DNA from: Caldifarciminota bacterium
Lineage (GTDB): Bacteria; Hydrothermota; Hydrothermia; B15-G9
Assembly (NCBI GenBank): GCA_027064565.1
Contig: JAMOPK010000137.1
Location: forward strand, 1 to 15,196
Reading direction: 5' to 3'
Length of the DNA: 15,196 nt
Part shown: positions 1 to 7,985 of the stretch, piece by piece
How positions within the stretch are numbered: position 1 is the stretch's first letter
How the letters are laid out: the number at the start of each line of letters is the position of its first letter
Program-made: the position numbers and the translations under genes
The notes under the pieces: generated by a model
Told to the model about the DNA's origin: nothing
Seen by the model: the letters and a program-made list of their open reading frames with translations, nothing else
The model's database searches: none

Positions 1-64
1 ATGGGCAGTTTGAGGCTATTCACGAATAAAAATTAATCGATCCTCGAAAACAAGGAGGTGGATT

Positions 65-3000
65 ATGATAAAAAGATTGGTGTTGATTGGTGCCATATTT
101 GTTACCGGGGTCATGGCAACTACCTATAACAACCCCGGCAGTGGAGGCGTCGCTGATGGATATCTCAGGAAAAACGAGAGGGCGGTGAACGGATACATAG
201 CTGATGGGGGTTCATCTCATTCCTCTCAGGCGGGCGCAAACCTCGACTCCCTCTTCGTAACATGGGATGATGATTACATTTACATCTTTTTGTCCACGAA
301 TAACACAGAAAACTGGGATGTCGCCTACGGGATAGGAATCGACGATAGAGGCAGGTCAACCGGATACACCGGAGGCAGTTCTCCCAACGACGGATGGAAT
401 CGAAAAATAGGGTTCGACAACGGTTACAACGTCGAATATGAGCTCTATTTCTGGTGGGAAAACGATAATTCTCAGATAACATCGGCTCAACTGTGCAGCT
501 GGGATGGCTCAGCCTGGAGCTGTGAGGATCTCACCAACGGAACAGATTTCAGCTATCAGGGAGGCTCATCGGGCCTGCAATCGCTTGAAATAAAGATAGC
601 CAAATCGCGACTGAACAATCCCGGCACAATAGCTGTTTCCGCCTGGGTTTGCGGGGGAGAAGGTAGTTCTGCCGTTGATGCAATACCGGACGAATCGGAC
701 GTGGCAGATGATGACTGGGGCGATGTCGATTCCGTATCCCAGATGTATGAGCACACTATCTCAACTGGCAGAACACCTAACTGGTTCATGATCCTCGACG
801 GCACCCTTTCCAGGGATGGGTATCAAACAAACGAGCTGTTTTACACAACAAGTGATAAACAGGCGTATGTCACATGGGATGCTGATTCCATTTATGTGGG
901 CTACATTTTTCAGGACCTGAGCGGCGATTACGACCTCTGCATCTATTTTGATACCGATCCCCAGAAAAACAAGAATTTCGGGAAGGGCGTAGACATAGAT
1001 GCCAGCGTATCGATAACTCTGCCCTTCAATGCCGATTATGGCATCCATATAATCGACGGAACAAAATCGCTGGAACTCAAGCGATTCGACGAATCCTCAG
1101 GTAATTGGGAAAATGTGACGTTTAACGGCCAATACTATGCTGGATACAGTGCGAACGGCACGAGCGAAATATCAATTCCATGGTCGGACATAGGAACCCC
1201 GGACAGCTTCTACATGGTGGTTTATCTCCTCAACACGAGCGACTCAAAGGCTTACGGGATAGCCCCATCTGATGGAAACACCGATGGCACAGATAACATC
1301 ACAAACTTCATAGGATTTTTCAGAAGCTCCGATGAATTTGCCCCTTCCGAACACATAGGGGATACAAACCACATCATGGAGATCTACAGCAGCTCTGAAA
1401 CCGGCAATGGCACACTCAGAAATGCAATGGAGATAGCCAACGGCGATGTCGCTCAGGACACCATTATTTTCAGGGTGAATGCGACTATCACCCTTAACAC
1501 CGACCTGCCACGGATAGTAAATCCCCTTTACATCTCTGGCGGTAATAGTTCAGTCACTATCGACGGAAACAGCAAGGCCCACGACGGATTCAGGATTTCC
1601 ACCGACTCGACTTTCACGCCCATCAGTTACGTCGGGATATACAACATAACGGTTCAAAATGCGATTTCCGCTGTCAGGATAAGCGTCGGGAACGGGTCTC
1701 CCATATCGGATGTTCAACTCATCAGTTTATATGTCAGTAGCTGCAAAAATGGAGTTTACACTGGCCTTGTTGGCGATAATGGCACAAACGGAGGCGCTTA
1801 CGACAATGTGAAAATAGAGGTGGATCAGGCCTACATAGAGAATGTAGAAGACTACGGTATCTATCTACGGACGACTCAATCTGGCAAAAAGGTGAGAGCC
1901 GAAATATCGGGGTCATACATTGAAACATGCGGCGATGAAACGGACGAAGCCGGGTTAGCCGCTCTCGACAATGTCAGCCTCTGGGTCTATGACACGGAAT
2001 TCAGGGGCAACTATTTCGGCATCCTTTTATGGAACACCAGTTATGCCGAGGCCCAATATGACACCATCTCCTCATCCAAAATCGATTCCTCCTTTTACAG
2101 CGGCGTGGTCGTCAAAAGGGAAGCGGGGAACATCACAGCGATATTCCAGTCCGATTCGATATTTACCAATGGCGGTTTTGGGACGGAAGATGCCGGAATT
2201 GTTGTTTCAGCGTTCTCCGACAATTCCAGCACCGCCGACATCCAGATTTATTCCTCAAAAATTTTCGGGAATTCAACTGATCAGGAATACGGTATCCTCG
2301 TGGCGGACTGGTCAAGTGCTGGAGATAACGGGAAAGACATAAAAATCGGTGATACGAGCCAGGGCAATGAGATTCACACGAACACCACCCACGGGATTTA
2401 CGTCTCAACTGACCGAGCGAAGGGCCTGAACGTCCTATACAACTACATCCACGACAACGGCCAGCATGGGATTTCGATAGCTTATGCCGATTCTGTGCTC
2501 ATAGAAGGAGACACGATAAAGAACCACAGCGATGCATCTGACTACGGCGTGGCGATAGATGGGGTAACGAAATCCGGCTCTGACTACAACAAAATAACCC
2601 ATTCAATTTTTGAAAACAATTCCTATGGCATCAAACTGCTGAACGGAGCCAACAGTGGCATTGCTCAGGTTCAGATATCTCAGGCCGCTCTCGACACAGC
2701 AATGGACGTTCTGACGGTAACAGGAAACTATGCACCCACCAACGGAACTGTGGAGGTTTACATAGCCGACGGCAGAAACGGCAAGAAATATTTGGCCGAA
2801 GGCACCGCTGAGGCCGATGGCTCATGGGCGGTCACCGTGTCCAATGCCAGCTCAAACGGCATTACAGAGGGAACACCGATAACCGCAATCGCCATCGACG
2901 AACACGGAAACACATGCGAATTTGCTGCTCCGGTGGGCGCTGTCGGCATCGAGGAAGGAAGTCCGGACACAGGTGGGAACGGGCTTGAGGTCAACATCAG

Positions 3001-3229
3001 TTCGGTGACGACTTCGTCAATGCACATCTCACTTTCGGCACCAACTTTGAAGGAAGTCTCGGTCCAGTTGTTAGACGTCACAGGTAGAATTGTAAAAGAA
3101 AACAAACTCCCTCTGACTCGAGGCAGACTGGACGCTGAGATACCTATCCCCAGTTCCGGCGTGTATTTCGTAAGGATCATCCATAACGGCAAAGTCATGT
3201 GGAGCAAACGTATTGTGAGCGTTCGGTAA
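65..3229 (+). CDS. Large secreted right-handed beta-helix protein with a T9SS-like C-terminal sorting domain
   Basis: Predicted exported surface or extracellular protein of 1054 residues. Residues 1-18 form a signal peptide (K3 R4, then a hydrophobic stretch, cleavage after VMA). About 30-235 and 236-425 look like two successive beta-sandwich modules, each with a 'VTWD-D-IY' strand (65-74 and 269-278), reminiscent of DOMON/CBM9-like sugar-binding folds. About 436-862 is a parallel beta-helix; it opens with a 'GTLRNAMEIAN' segment typical of CSLREA/polymorphic outer membrane-type repeats and repeats short 'YGI', 'HGI' and 'YGV' turns. About 866-958 is an Ig-like module, followed by a G/S-rich linker. 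Residues 979-1054 match the Por/type IX sorting pattern ('LLDVTGRIV', 'SGVYFVRI', basic end). The start is fixed by a strong AAGGAGGTG at 52-60. No convincing promoter is visible in the 64 bases before it, and its upstream neighbour is outside the window. Ligand and function are unknown; polysaccharide binding or adhesion is inference. Confidence 0.85.
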   Translation: MIKRLVLIGAIFVTGVMATTYNNPGSGGVADGYLRKNERAVNGYIADGGSSHSSQAGANLDSLFVTWDDDYIYIFLSTNNTENWDVAYGIGIDDRGRSTGYTGGSSPNDGWNRKIGFDNGYNVEYELYFWWENDNSQITSAQLCSWDGSAWSCEDLTNGTDFSYQGGSSGLQSLEIKIAKSRLNNPGTIAVSAWVCGGEGSSAVDAIPDESDVADDDWGDVDSVSQMYEHTISTGRTPNWFMILDGTLSRDGYQTNELFYTTSDKQAYVTWDADSIYVGYIFQDLSGDYDLCIYFDTDPQKNKNFGKGVDIDASVSITLPFNADYGIHIIDGTKSLELKRFDESSGNWENVTFNGQYYAGYSANGTSEISIPWSDIGTPDSFYMVVYLLNTSDSKAYGIAPSDGNTDGTDNITNFIGFFRSSDEFAPSEHIGDTNHIMEIYSSSETGNGTLRNAMEIANGDVAQDTIIFRVNATITLNTDLPRIVNPLYISGGNSSVTIDGNSKAHDGFRISTDSTFTPISYVGIYNITVQNAISAVRISVGNGSPISDVQLISLYVSSCKNGVYTGLVGDNGTNGGAYDNVKIEVDQAYIENVEDYGIYLRTTQSGKKVRAEISGSYIETCGDETDEAGLAALDNVSLWVYDTEFRGNYFGILLWNTSYAEAQYDTISSSKIDSSFYSGVVVKREAGNITAIFQSDSIFTNGGFGTEDAGIVVSAFSDNSSTADIQIYSSKIFGNSTDQEYGILVADWSSAGDNGKDIKIGDTSQGNEIHTNTTHGIYVSTDRAKGLNVLYNYIHDNGQHGISIAYADSVLIEGDTIKNHSDASDYGVAIDGVTKSGSDYNKITHSIFENNSYGIKLLNGANSGIAQVQISQAALDTAMDVLTVTGNYAPTNGTVEVYIADGRNGKKYLAEGTAEADGSWAVTVSNASSNGITEGTPITAIAIDEHGNTCEFAAPVGAVGIEEGSPDTGGNGLEVNISSVTTSSMHISLSAPTLKEVSVQLLDVTGRIVKENKLPLTRGRLDAEIPIPSSGVYFVRIIHNGKVMWSKRIVSVR

Positions 3230-3503
3230 CGCCGAGCGCATGATTACGGCGCGGTGGGGGCATCTTCAAATTCTGTGTATGGGTTATCAGGGATTGGGTT
3301 ACAGTTTTTCACTTCAAACAGGCAGTTTGATAGACATCCCGATTTTCATTGGGAGGCAATCAAATCCCGGCATGTCAGGCATCCAGCCTGAGAAGTGGGG
3401 CGTCACCCTACGATGATTGATTTTGAGAACCCTGATCGGGGATGCATTGCATGGAAGTGGCTATGGAATTAACATTAGGATTCTCAAAACAGAGGAGATG
3501 CAC
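3230..3503. other. Intergenic region between the secreted protein gene and rph
   Basis: About 270 bases in which I see no convincing gene. Two small hairpins are visible: 3337-3354 (TCCCGAT / ATTGGGA, 7 bp with one G-T pair, TTTC loop) and 3375-3391 (TCAGGC / GCCTGA, 6 bp, ATCCA loop). Neither is followed by a T-run, so they are not obvious terminators. A weak sigma70-like promoter for rph could be TTGCAT at 3447-3452 and TAACAT at 3470-3475, spaced 17 bp. An in-frame TTG at 3417 would extend rph upstream, but it has no ribosome binding site and the extension does not resemble the family. No tRNA or riboswitch was recognised. Confidence 0.5.
3447..3475 (+). promoter_or_regulatory. Weak candidate promoter for rph
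   Basis: TTGCAT (3447-3452, 3 of 6 matches to TTGACA), a 17-bp spacer and TAACAT (3470-3475, 4 of 6 matches to TATAAT). It would start transcription near 3482, leaving a leader of about 20 nt before the rph ribosome binding site. The spacing is ideal but the boxes are poor, so this is a guess. Read-through from the upstream gene is possible, since no clear terminator separates them. Confidence 0.25.
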
Positions 3504-4247
3504 ATGAAACTCGACCTTTCGAACGTCAAAAGGGAGCTATTTCAGAAAAGGCATGAGATTCGGCCGACAAAAATCCACAGGAATTATCTGAAAGACCCCG
3601 AAGGTTCGGCTCTTATCGAGATGGGCAACACCAAGGTCCTTTGCACGGCGACCGTCACCGACAAAGTCCCCAACTTCCTCAGGGGCACGGGCGAAGGCTG
3701 GATAACCGCGGAATACGCGCTGCTTCCGAGATCGACGCCACAGAGGAACGTCCGGGAATCGAGGTCGGGCAGGGTTGACTCAAGGGCCATCGAGATCTCG
3801 CGGATGATCGGCCGCTCATTGCGCGGGGTCGTGGACAGGGAAAAACTGGGCGAACACACGATCATCATCGACTGCGATGTGCTTCAGGCGGATGGCGGCA
3901 CCCGGACAGCGGCGATAAACGCCGGGTTCTGTGCCCTTTACGACGCCGTTCGGTTCATGCTGGCACACAACATGATCGAGGAAAATCCAATCAGGGAGTT
4001 CCTTGCCGCAATCTCTGTCGGCATAGTCGATGACCGGTATCTGCTCGATCTCAGCTATGACGAGGACGTGCGCGCCGTGGTGGATCTGAACGTTGCAATG
4101 ACCGAGAGCGGGAAACTCATCGAGATTCAGGGCACAGGTGAGGGAAGGCCTTTTTCCCGTGAGGAGCTCAACGTCCTGCTTGACCTCGCATGGGAAGGCA
4201 TCCAGCAGGTGATACGAATCCAGAAAGAAACTCTTGGCGTGAAATAA
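3504..4247 (+). CDS. rph: Ribonuclease PH (tRNA nucleotidyltransferase)
   Basis: Phosphorolytic 3'-to-5' exoribonuclease that trims tRNA precursor 3' ends, using phosphate and releasing nucleoside diphosphates; the family forms hexameric rings. The 247 residues from the chosen start fit the family length (about 240). Recognisable blocks are 'RPTKIHRNYLKDPEGSALIE' (20-39), 'GWITAEYALLPRSTPQRN' (65-82), 'RSGRVDSRAIEISRMIGRS' (87-105), the phosphate-binding 'QADGGTRTAAINAG' (128-141, with R134), 'LDLSYDEDVRAVVDLNV' (181-197) and 'GTGEGRPFSR' (210-219). ATG 3504 is preferred because AGAGGAG at 3491-3497 sits 6 nt ahead of it; ATG 3498 directly abuts that site, and TTG 3417 lacks one. There is no fused Ham1/NTP pyrophosphatase domain and no rdgB gene follows. 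It converges on murA with a single base between the stop codons. Confidence 0.96.
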   Translation: MKLDLSNVKRELFQKRHEIRPTKIHRNYLKDPEGSALIEMGNTKVLCTATVTDKVPNFLRGTGEGWITAEYALLPRSTPQRNVRESRSGRVDSRAIEISRMIGRSLRGVVDREKLGEHTIIIDCDVLQADGGTRTAAINAGFCALYDAVRFMLAHNMIEENPIREFLAAISVGIVDDRYLLDLSYDEDVRAVVDLNVAMTESGKLIEIQGTGEGRPFSREELNVLLDLAWEGIQQVIRIQKETLGVK

Positions 4248-4248
4248 G

Positions 4249-5511
4249 TTATTTGATTCTTCGGATATGGGCGCCGAGTGAGGAAAGTTTCTTCTCGAAA
4301 TCCTCGTAACCCCTATCGAGGTGGTAAATCCTATCCACCACCGTTGTGCCCTCGGCGATCAACCCTGCCAGCACGAGTGCGGCTGAAGCCCTGAGGTCAG
4401 AGGCCATCACCGGCGCACCGGTTAGCTTTTCGACGCCCTTCACCACCGCAAAGCCATCATCGACCTTGATGTCGGCCCCCAGCCTCGTAAGCTCGAAGGC
4501 GTGTTTGAACCTATCCGGATAGATCCCCTCACGTATCACGCTTGTCCCATCAGCGACTGTCAACATCGCCATGAATTGGGCCTGCATATCGGTGGGAAAG
4601 CCCGGAAACGGCGCTGTAAAGATGTCAACCGGGGCGATCCTGCCGCCCGGAAACATCCTGAGCTCACGGTTCCGGCTGTCAGCTTCAAAGCTGGCACCGG
4701 CCTCTCGCAATTTCTCCAGCACTGACCTGAGATGCTCGACGCAGACATTTTTGAGGGTCACCTCGCCGCCGGTCATGAAAGAGGCTACAGCGTATGTCCC
4801 GGCCTCTATCCTGTCAGGGATCACCTCGAACTCGCCCGGCGAACGCAGGGCATCCACACCCCTGACGATCACCTCATCCGTCCCCTCCCCGGTTATCTCT
4901 GCCCCGGACAGCTTCAGGAATTCGGCAAGGGTCACGACCTCCGGCTCAAGTGCAGCGTTCTCGATGATAACCTCGCCATCAGAGATGGTGGCAGCCATCA
5001 TCAGATGGGCGGTGGCGCCCACGGATTTTTTGTCGAATGCTATGGACGCTGTCCCCAACCGTTCGGCCCGCGCCACGATGTAACCGTGCTCCACCCGGAT
5101 GTCCGCGCCCATCGCTTTCAGGCCCCGGATGTGGAAATCCACCGGCCTTGGCCCGAAAGCGCAACCGCCGGGCAAAGAGACCTCGGCCCTGCCAAATCTC
5201 GCAAGCAAAGGCCCCAGCACGTAGATGGAGGCACGCATCCGTTTGACGACCTCATAGGGCGCCGTGGTGTTGGAAATCGAAGACGTATCAATGCGCCACG
5301 TTCCCTTTTCGACCCGTTCCACACGCGCTCCAAGGTCGCTGAGTAGTTCTGCCATCGTGAAGACATCGGCCACGTCCGGGACGTTTCTGAAGACAACCGG
5401 CTCAGGAATAAGGATAGAGGCGGCAAATAAAGGAAGAGCGGCATTCTTAGCGCCGCTCACTCTAACTTCCCCACGAAGTTTGTAGCCGCCTTCTATTACG
5501 AATTTGTCCAC
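4249..5511 (-). CDS. murA: UDP-N-acetylglucosamine 1-carboxyvinyltransferase (MurA)
   Basis: Cytoplasmic enzyme of the first committed step of peptidoglycan synthesis: it transfers enolpyruvate from phosphoenolpyruvate to the 3'-OH of UDP-GlcNAc. The 420 residues match the family length. Active-site signatures are intact: K22-N23 in 'SGAKNAA', R91 and R93 in 'KRMRAS', the cysteine targeted by fosfomycin (C117 in 'PGGCAFGPRP', equivalent to E. coli C115), D308 in 'GFPTDMQAQF' (equivalent to D305), R374 in 'DLRASAALVLAG' and R400 in 'LDRGYE' (equivalent to R397). Having Cys rather than Asp at that position predicts fosfomycin sensitivity at target level. The start codon is GTG, and its G is the last base of the rplQ TAG stop (TAGTG, 1-nt overlap). 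A modest AGAAGG lies about 10 nt upstream within rplQ. It is therefore the last gene of the rpmJ-to-murA operon and probably depends on ribosomes finishing rplQ. Confidence 0.98.
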   Translation of the reverse strand: MDKFVIEGGYKLRGEVRVSGAKNAALPLFAASILIPEPVVFRNVPDVADVFTMAELLSDLGARVERVEKGTWRIDTSSISNTTAPYEVVKRMRASIYVLGPLLARFGRAEVSLPGGCAFGPRPVDFHIRGLKAMGADIRVEHGYIVARAERLGTASIAFDKKSVGATAHLMMAATISDGEVIIENAALEPEVVTLAEFLKLSGAEITGEGTDEVIVRGVDALRSPGEFEVIPDRIEAGTYAVASFMTGGEVTLKNVCVEHLRSVLEKLREAGASFEADSRNRELRMFPGGRIAPVDIFTAPFPGFPTDMQAQFMAMLTVADGTSVIREGIYPDRFKHAFELTRLGADIKVDDGFAVVKGVEKLTGAPVMASDLRASAALVLAGLIAEGTTVVDRIYHLDRGYEDFEKKLSSLGAHIRRIK

Positions 5512-5957
5512 TATCTGGCGACCTTCTTAGCTCTATGTTTTTTCCCGTGAATGTAATAATCCTGAAAGGATTTCTCAGGGAAGGCCACAAGCTCAAGGAT
5601 TGCCATTTCGGCACCGTCACCACGCCTTGGGCCGAGCTTGTAGATCCTCGTGTAACCGCCCTCTCTGTCCTCAAAGACGGCAGGGAATTCATCGAAAAGC
5701 CAGTTGGTGACAACTCTGTCAACGATGAACTGGCGTGCGAGTCTGCGAAGTGCCACCTTGCGCTCGGGTTTTTCCTCTTTCGCCGCTTTTTTGGCGAGCG
5801 TAATCATCCTTTCCGCCCACTGCCGTGTTGCCTTGGCTTTGGCAAGTGTGGTCTTAATCCGACCGTTTTTCAAAAGCGAAATAACCTGATTCCTGAAAAG
5901 CGAAAGTCTGTGTTCTTTGTCTCTGCCCAATTTTTTGACCCGTTTTCTGTGTCTCAT
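5511..5957 (-). CDS. rplQ: 50S ribosomal protein L17 (bL17)
   Basis: Large-subunit ribosomal protein located near the peptide exit tunnel. The N terminus 'MRHRKRVKKLGRDKEHRL' and the following block with 'RNQVISLLKNGRIKTTLAKAK' character are diagnostic, as is the 'GGYTRIYKLGPRRGDGAEMA' segment (about 100-119). Length is 148 residues; bacterial L17 runs from about 115 to 200, and here a basic C-terminal tail ('HGKKHRAKKVAR') follows the core. Its ATG overlaps the rpoA stop (ATGA at 5957-5954), and AGGAGG (plus-strand 5965-5970) lies 7 nt before the start inside the last rpoA codons, so translation is coupled to rpoA. rpoA-rplQ is the conserved bacterial order. Confidence 0.98.
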   Translation of the reverse strand: MRHRKRVKKLGRDKEHRLSLFRNQVISLLKNGRIKTTLAKAKATRQWAERMITLAKKAAKEEKPERKVALRRLARQFIVDRVVTNWLFDEFPAVFEDREGGYTRIYKLGPRRGDGAEMAILELVAFPEKSFQDYYIHGKKHRAKKVAR

Positions 5958-6910
5958 GATTTATCCTCCTCCGTGGCGAAAGAAAGCCCCATCTCTTCCA
6001 ACCTCTCTTTGATCTCCTGCAAGGATTTCTCTCCGAGGTTCTTTATGTCCAGCACCTCGGCCTCTGTCTTTGACACAAGGTCTCCAATCGTTTCAATCCC
6101 GGCATCTTGAAGGCAATTAAGCGTTCTTTTCGGCAATCCAAGGGCTTCGATCGGCTGATTCAGAAGCTCCTCTCTGGAGAGCTCTGTCACCTCTGCCTTT
6201 TCTTCTGTCCCCTCTGTGAGAGATGCGTGGATGGCGCCAAACGAGTTTTTCAATATCTCGGCTGCCTTCTCGAGTGCAGCATCAGGGTGAACCGTGCCGT
6301 CAGTCCAGATTTCAAGGGTAAGTTTCTCGTAGTCGGTCTTTGCGCGCACCCTGACGTTCTCGACGCTGAAATTGACCTTCTTTATCGGAGAGAATATGCC
6401 GTCGATGACAATGGTGTTGGCCGGGAATCCCTCTTTAGGGATGTTTTCCGAGGGCACATAACCGTATCCACGTGTCACGTAAAGCTCGCCGATGAGTTTT
6501 GCCTCATCGGAGGTCAAAGAAGCGATGTGGACGTCTTTGTTGACGATGGTCACCTCTGCCGGGGTCTGGATGTCACCGGCTTTGACCTCGGTCATGCCCT
6601 CAGCAAATATCCGCAGAGTCGCGTTTCTGACCTCAGGATTTTCAAATTTGATCCTGACTTTTTTCAAATTCAGGATGATTTCGGTTATTTCCTCATAGAC
6701 ACCGGGCAAAGTTGCGAATTCGTGGAGCACCCCGTCAAACCTGACGGCAACAATAGCAGCCCCCTCGATTGAAGATAACAATACCCTTCTGAGGGCGTTT
6801 CCTATGGTCACCCCGTATCCGCGCTCAAGGGGGGTGATGACGTAACGCCCGTAAGTATCGTTAACCTCCTCCTTTGTTAGACCGCGAGGGAGTAAAAGCT
6901 CATATTCCAT
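5954..6910 (-). CDS. rpoA: DNA-directed RNA polymerase alpha subunit
   Basis: The alpha dimer nucleates RNA polymerase assembly, and its C-terminal domain contacts promoter UP elements and activators. Length is 318 residues, close to the usual 310-330. The N-terminal dimerisation domain is about 1-228, with 'LERGYGVTIGNALRRVLLSS' at 28-47. After an acidic linker (about 232-246) comes the C-terminal domain, about 250-311. All six DNA-contact positions known in E. coli (R265, N268, C269, G296, K298, S299) have identical residues here, each three positions lower: R262, N265, C266, G293, K295, S296. UP-element recognition is therefore expected to be intact. The ATG at 6910 has AAGGGGTG about 6 nt upstream. 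It sits 15 nt after rpsD and overlaps rplQ by 4 nt. Confidence 0.99.
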   Translation of the reverse strand: MEYELLLPRGLTKEEVNDTYGRYVITPLERGYGVTIGNALRRVLLSSIEGAAIVAVRFDGVLHEFATLPGVYEEITEIILNLKKVRIKFENPEVRNATLRIFAEGMTEVKAGDIQTPAEVTIVNKDVHIASLTSDEAKLIGELYVTRGYGYVPSENIPKEGFPANTIVIDGIFSPIKKVNFSVENVRVRAKTDYEKLTLEIWTDGTVHPDAALEKAAEILKNSFGAIHASLTEGTEEKAEVTELSREELLNQPIEALGLPKRTLNCLQDAGIETIGDLVSKTEAEVLDIKNLGEKSLQEIKERLEEMGLSFATEEDKS

Positions 6911-6925
6911 TTTTCACACCCCTTA

Positions 6926-7555
6926 TCACTTGGAGTAAAGCTCGACGATGAGCCTTTCGTTGATAGGATGAGTAATATCTGTCCTGATGGGCAATCTCAG
7001 GACTGTGCCTTTGTATTCATCCTTGTCAAGGCTGAGCCATGTGGGTATTGACTGCGGATCCTTTTCCTGAAGTGACTCCTGAACGAATATGAATTTCTTG
7101 GCTTTGTCTTTCAATGTAATAACCTGACCGGGTTTAACGAGATAGGATGGGATATCCACCTTGCGGCCGTCCACGATCACATGCCCGTGCGAAACGAGCT
7201 GTCTCGCCTGAGCGCGGGAAGATGCGAAACCGAGCCGATAAACCACATTATCGAGCCGTCTTTCAAGAATGGAAAGCAGGTTCTCACCAATGTTACCGCC
7301 CATCTTACGGGCAAGTTCGAAATACCTGCGGAACTGGCCTTCCAGCACGCCATACATCCTCTTGACTTTCTGCTTCTCACGGAGCTGCATTCCGTAAATA
7401 GTTATCTTGCGTCTGCTGCTTCTACCGTGGATTCCCGGAGGATATCTCCTTTTGTTGAACGGGCATTTTTCGGTATAACATTTAGCCCCTTTCAGGTAAA
7501 GTTTTTCGCCTTCACGACGGCAAAGTCTGCATTTAGGACCAGTGTATCTTGCCAT
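6926..7555 (-). CDS. rpsD: 30S ribosomal protein S4 (uS4), zinc-binding form
   Basis: Primary 16S rRNA-binding protein that starts assembly of the 30S body. The 209-residue product starts 'MARYTGPKCRLCRREGEKL'. Cysteines C9, C12, C26 and C31 give the C-X2-C-X13-C-X4-C arrangement of the zinc-containing (C+) bacterial S4 class. The S4 RNA-binding domain follows ('RLDNVVYRLGFASSRAQARQ', then 'SHGHVIVDGRKVDIPSYLVK'), and the C terminus 'INERLIVELYSK' is complete. The reading frame is open upstream to an ATG at 7591, but that start lies within rpsK, and the 12 extra residues are not family-like. ATG 7555 is supported by AAGGAGGG about 10 nt upstream, formed by the last codons of rpsK. In E. coli S4 represses this operon by binding the rpsM leader; nothing here shows whether that holds. 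Confidence 0.97.
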   Translation of the reverse strand: MARYTGPKCRLCRREGEKLYLKGAKCYTEKCPFNKRRYPPGIHGRSSRRKITIYGMQLREKQKVKRMYGVLEGQFRRYFELARKMGGNIGENLLSILERRLDNVVYRLGFASSRAQARQLVSHGHVIVDGRKVDIPSYLVKPGQVITLKDKAKKFIFVQESLQEKDPQSIPTWLSLDKDEYKGTVLRLPIRTDITHPINERLIVELYSK

Positions 7556-7560
7556 ATCGG

Positions 7561-7965
7561 TTATACCCTCCTTCTCTTGGGTGGCCTGCACCCATTGTGA
7601 GGTATCGGAGTAACGTCCCTGATAGCGAAGACCTTAAGTCCGGCCTGCTGAATTGCCCTGATGGCAGCCTCACGGCCAGGACCGGGGCCTTTCACCCAGA
7701 CCTCGACCCTTTCCATTCCAAGGTCTCTGGCCTCACTCGCCGCCCTTTCGGCCGCTTTCGATGCCGCAAACGGTGTGCTTTTCCTTGTTCCTGAGAATCC
7801 AACCGTGCCACCGCTTGCCCAGGCGATCGTGTTACCCCGAAGATCGGTTATGGTAACGATCGTGTTATTAAAGGTCGATTGAATGTGAGCGATTCCTACA
7901 GGCTCAACTTTTTTGGCTTTCTTTTTCCGTCTCTGGGTTTCACCCCTTCTTCCTCTTCTCGCCAT
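7561..7965 (-). CDS. rpsK: 30S ribosomal protein S11 (uS11)
   Basis: Small-subunit platform protein that helps form the mRNA exit region. The 134 residues are typical in length (about 125-135). Diagnostic segments are 'GIAHIQSTFNNTIVTITD' (24-41), 'GFSGTRKSTPFAA' (56-68), 'VKGPGPGREAAIRA' (90-103) and the C-terminal 'RDVTPIPHNGCRPPKRRRV'. The start is supported by AAGGAGG (plus-strand 7975-7981), 9 nt before the ATG. It lies 20 nt after rpsM, and 5 nt separate its stop from the rpsD start. Its final Arg-rich codons (AGA AGG AGG) double as the rpsD ribosome binding site. Confidence 0.98.
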   Translation of the reverse strand: MARRGRRGETQRRKKKAKKVEPVGIAHIQSTFNNTIVTITDLRGNTIAWASGGTVGFSGTRKSTPFAASKAAERAASEARDLGMERVEVWVKGPGPGREAAIRAIQQAGLKVFAIRDVTPIPHNGCRPPKRRRV

Positions 7966-7985
7966 AAATCAACGCCTCCTTAAAG

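Noticed and set aside
1..36. Possible C-terminal end of an upstream gene
   Set aside because: Short frames end at 29 and 36, but too few codons are visible to decide which, if either, is coding.
10..38. Promoter before the secreted protein gene (TTGAGG, 17 bp, TTAATC)
   Set aside because: The -10 box matches only 2 of 6 positions, so there is no support beyond spacing.
1971..2342. 123-codon plus-strand open frame inside the secreted protein gene
   Set aside because: An alternative-frame shadow of a continuous repeat protein with a clear start and sorting tail.
3232..3261. Terminator after the secreted protein gene (CGCCG ... CGGCG)
   Set aside because: The stem is only 5 bp with a long loop and no T-run after it.
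3417..3503. Upstream TTG extension of RNase PH by 29 residues
   Set aside because: There is no ribosome binding site before the TTG, the extra residues are not family-like, and AGAGGAG is properly placed for ATG 3504.
4571..5346. Two long plus-strand open frames (170 and 204 codons) opposite murA
   Set aside because: They are antisense to a fully conserved gene, in biased-codon shadow frames, with low-complexity translation unlike any family I recognise.
5535..6772. Plus-strand open frames of 191 and 221 codons opposite rplQ and rpoA
   Set aside because: They are antisense shadows of essential conserved genes, without ribosome binding sites or recognisable domains.
7556..7591. Upstream ATG adding 12 residues to S4
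   Set aside because: It lies inside rpsK; the downstream ATG begins the conserved MARYTGPKC and has a good AAGGAGG.
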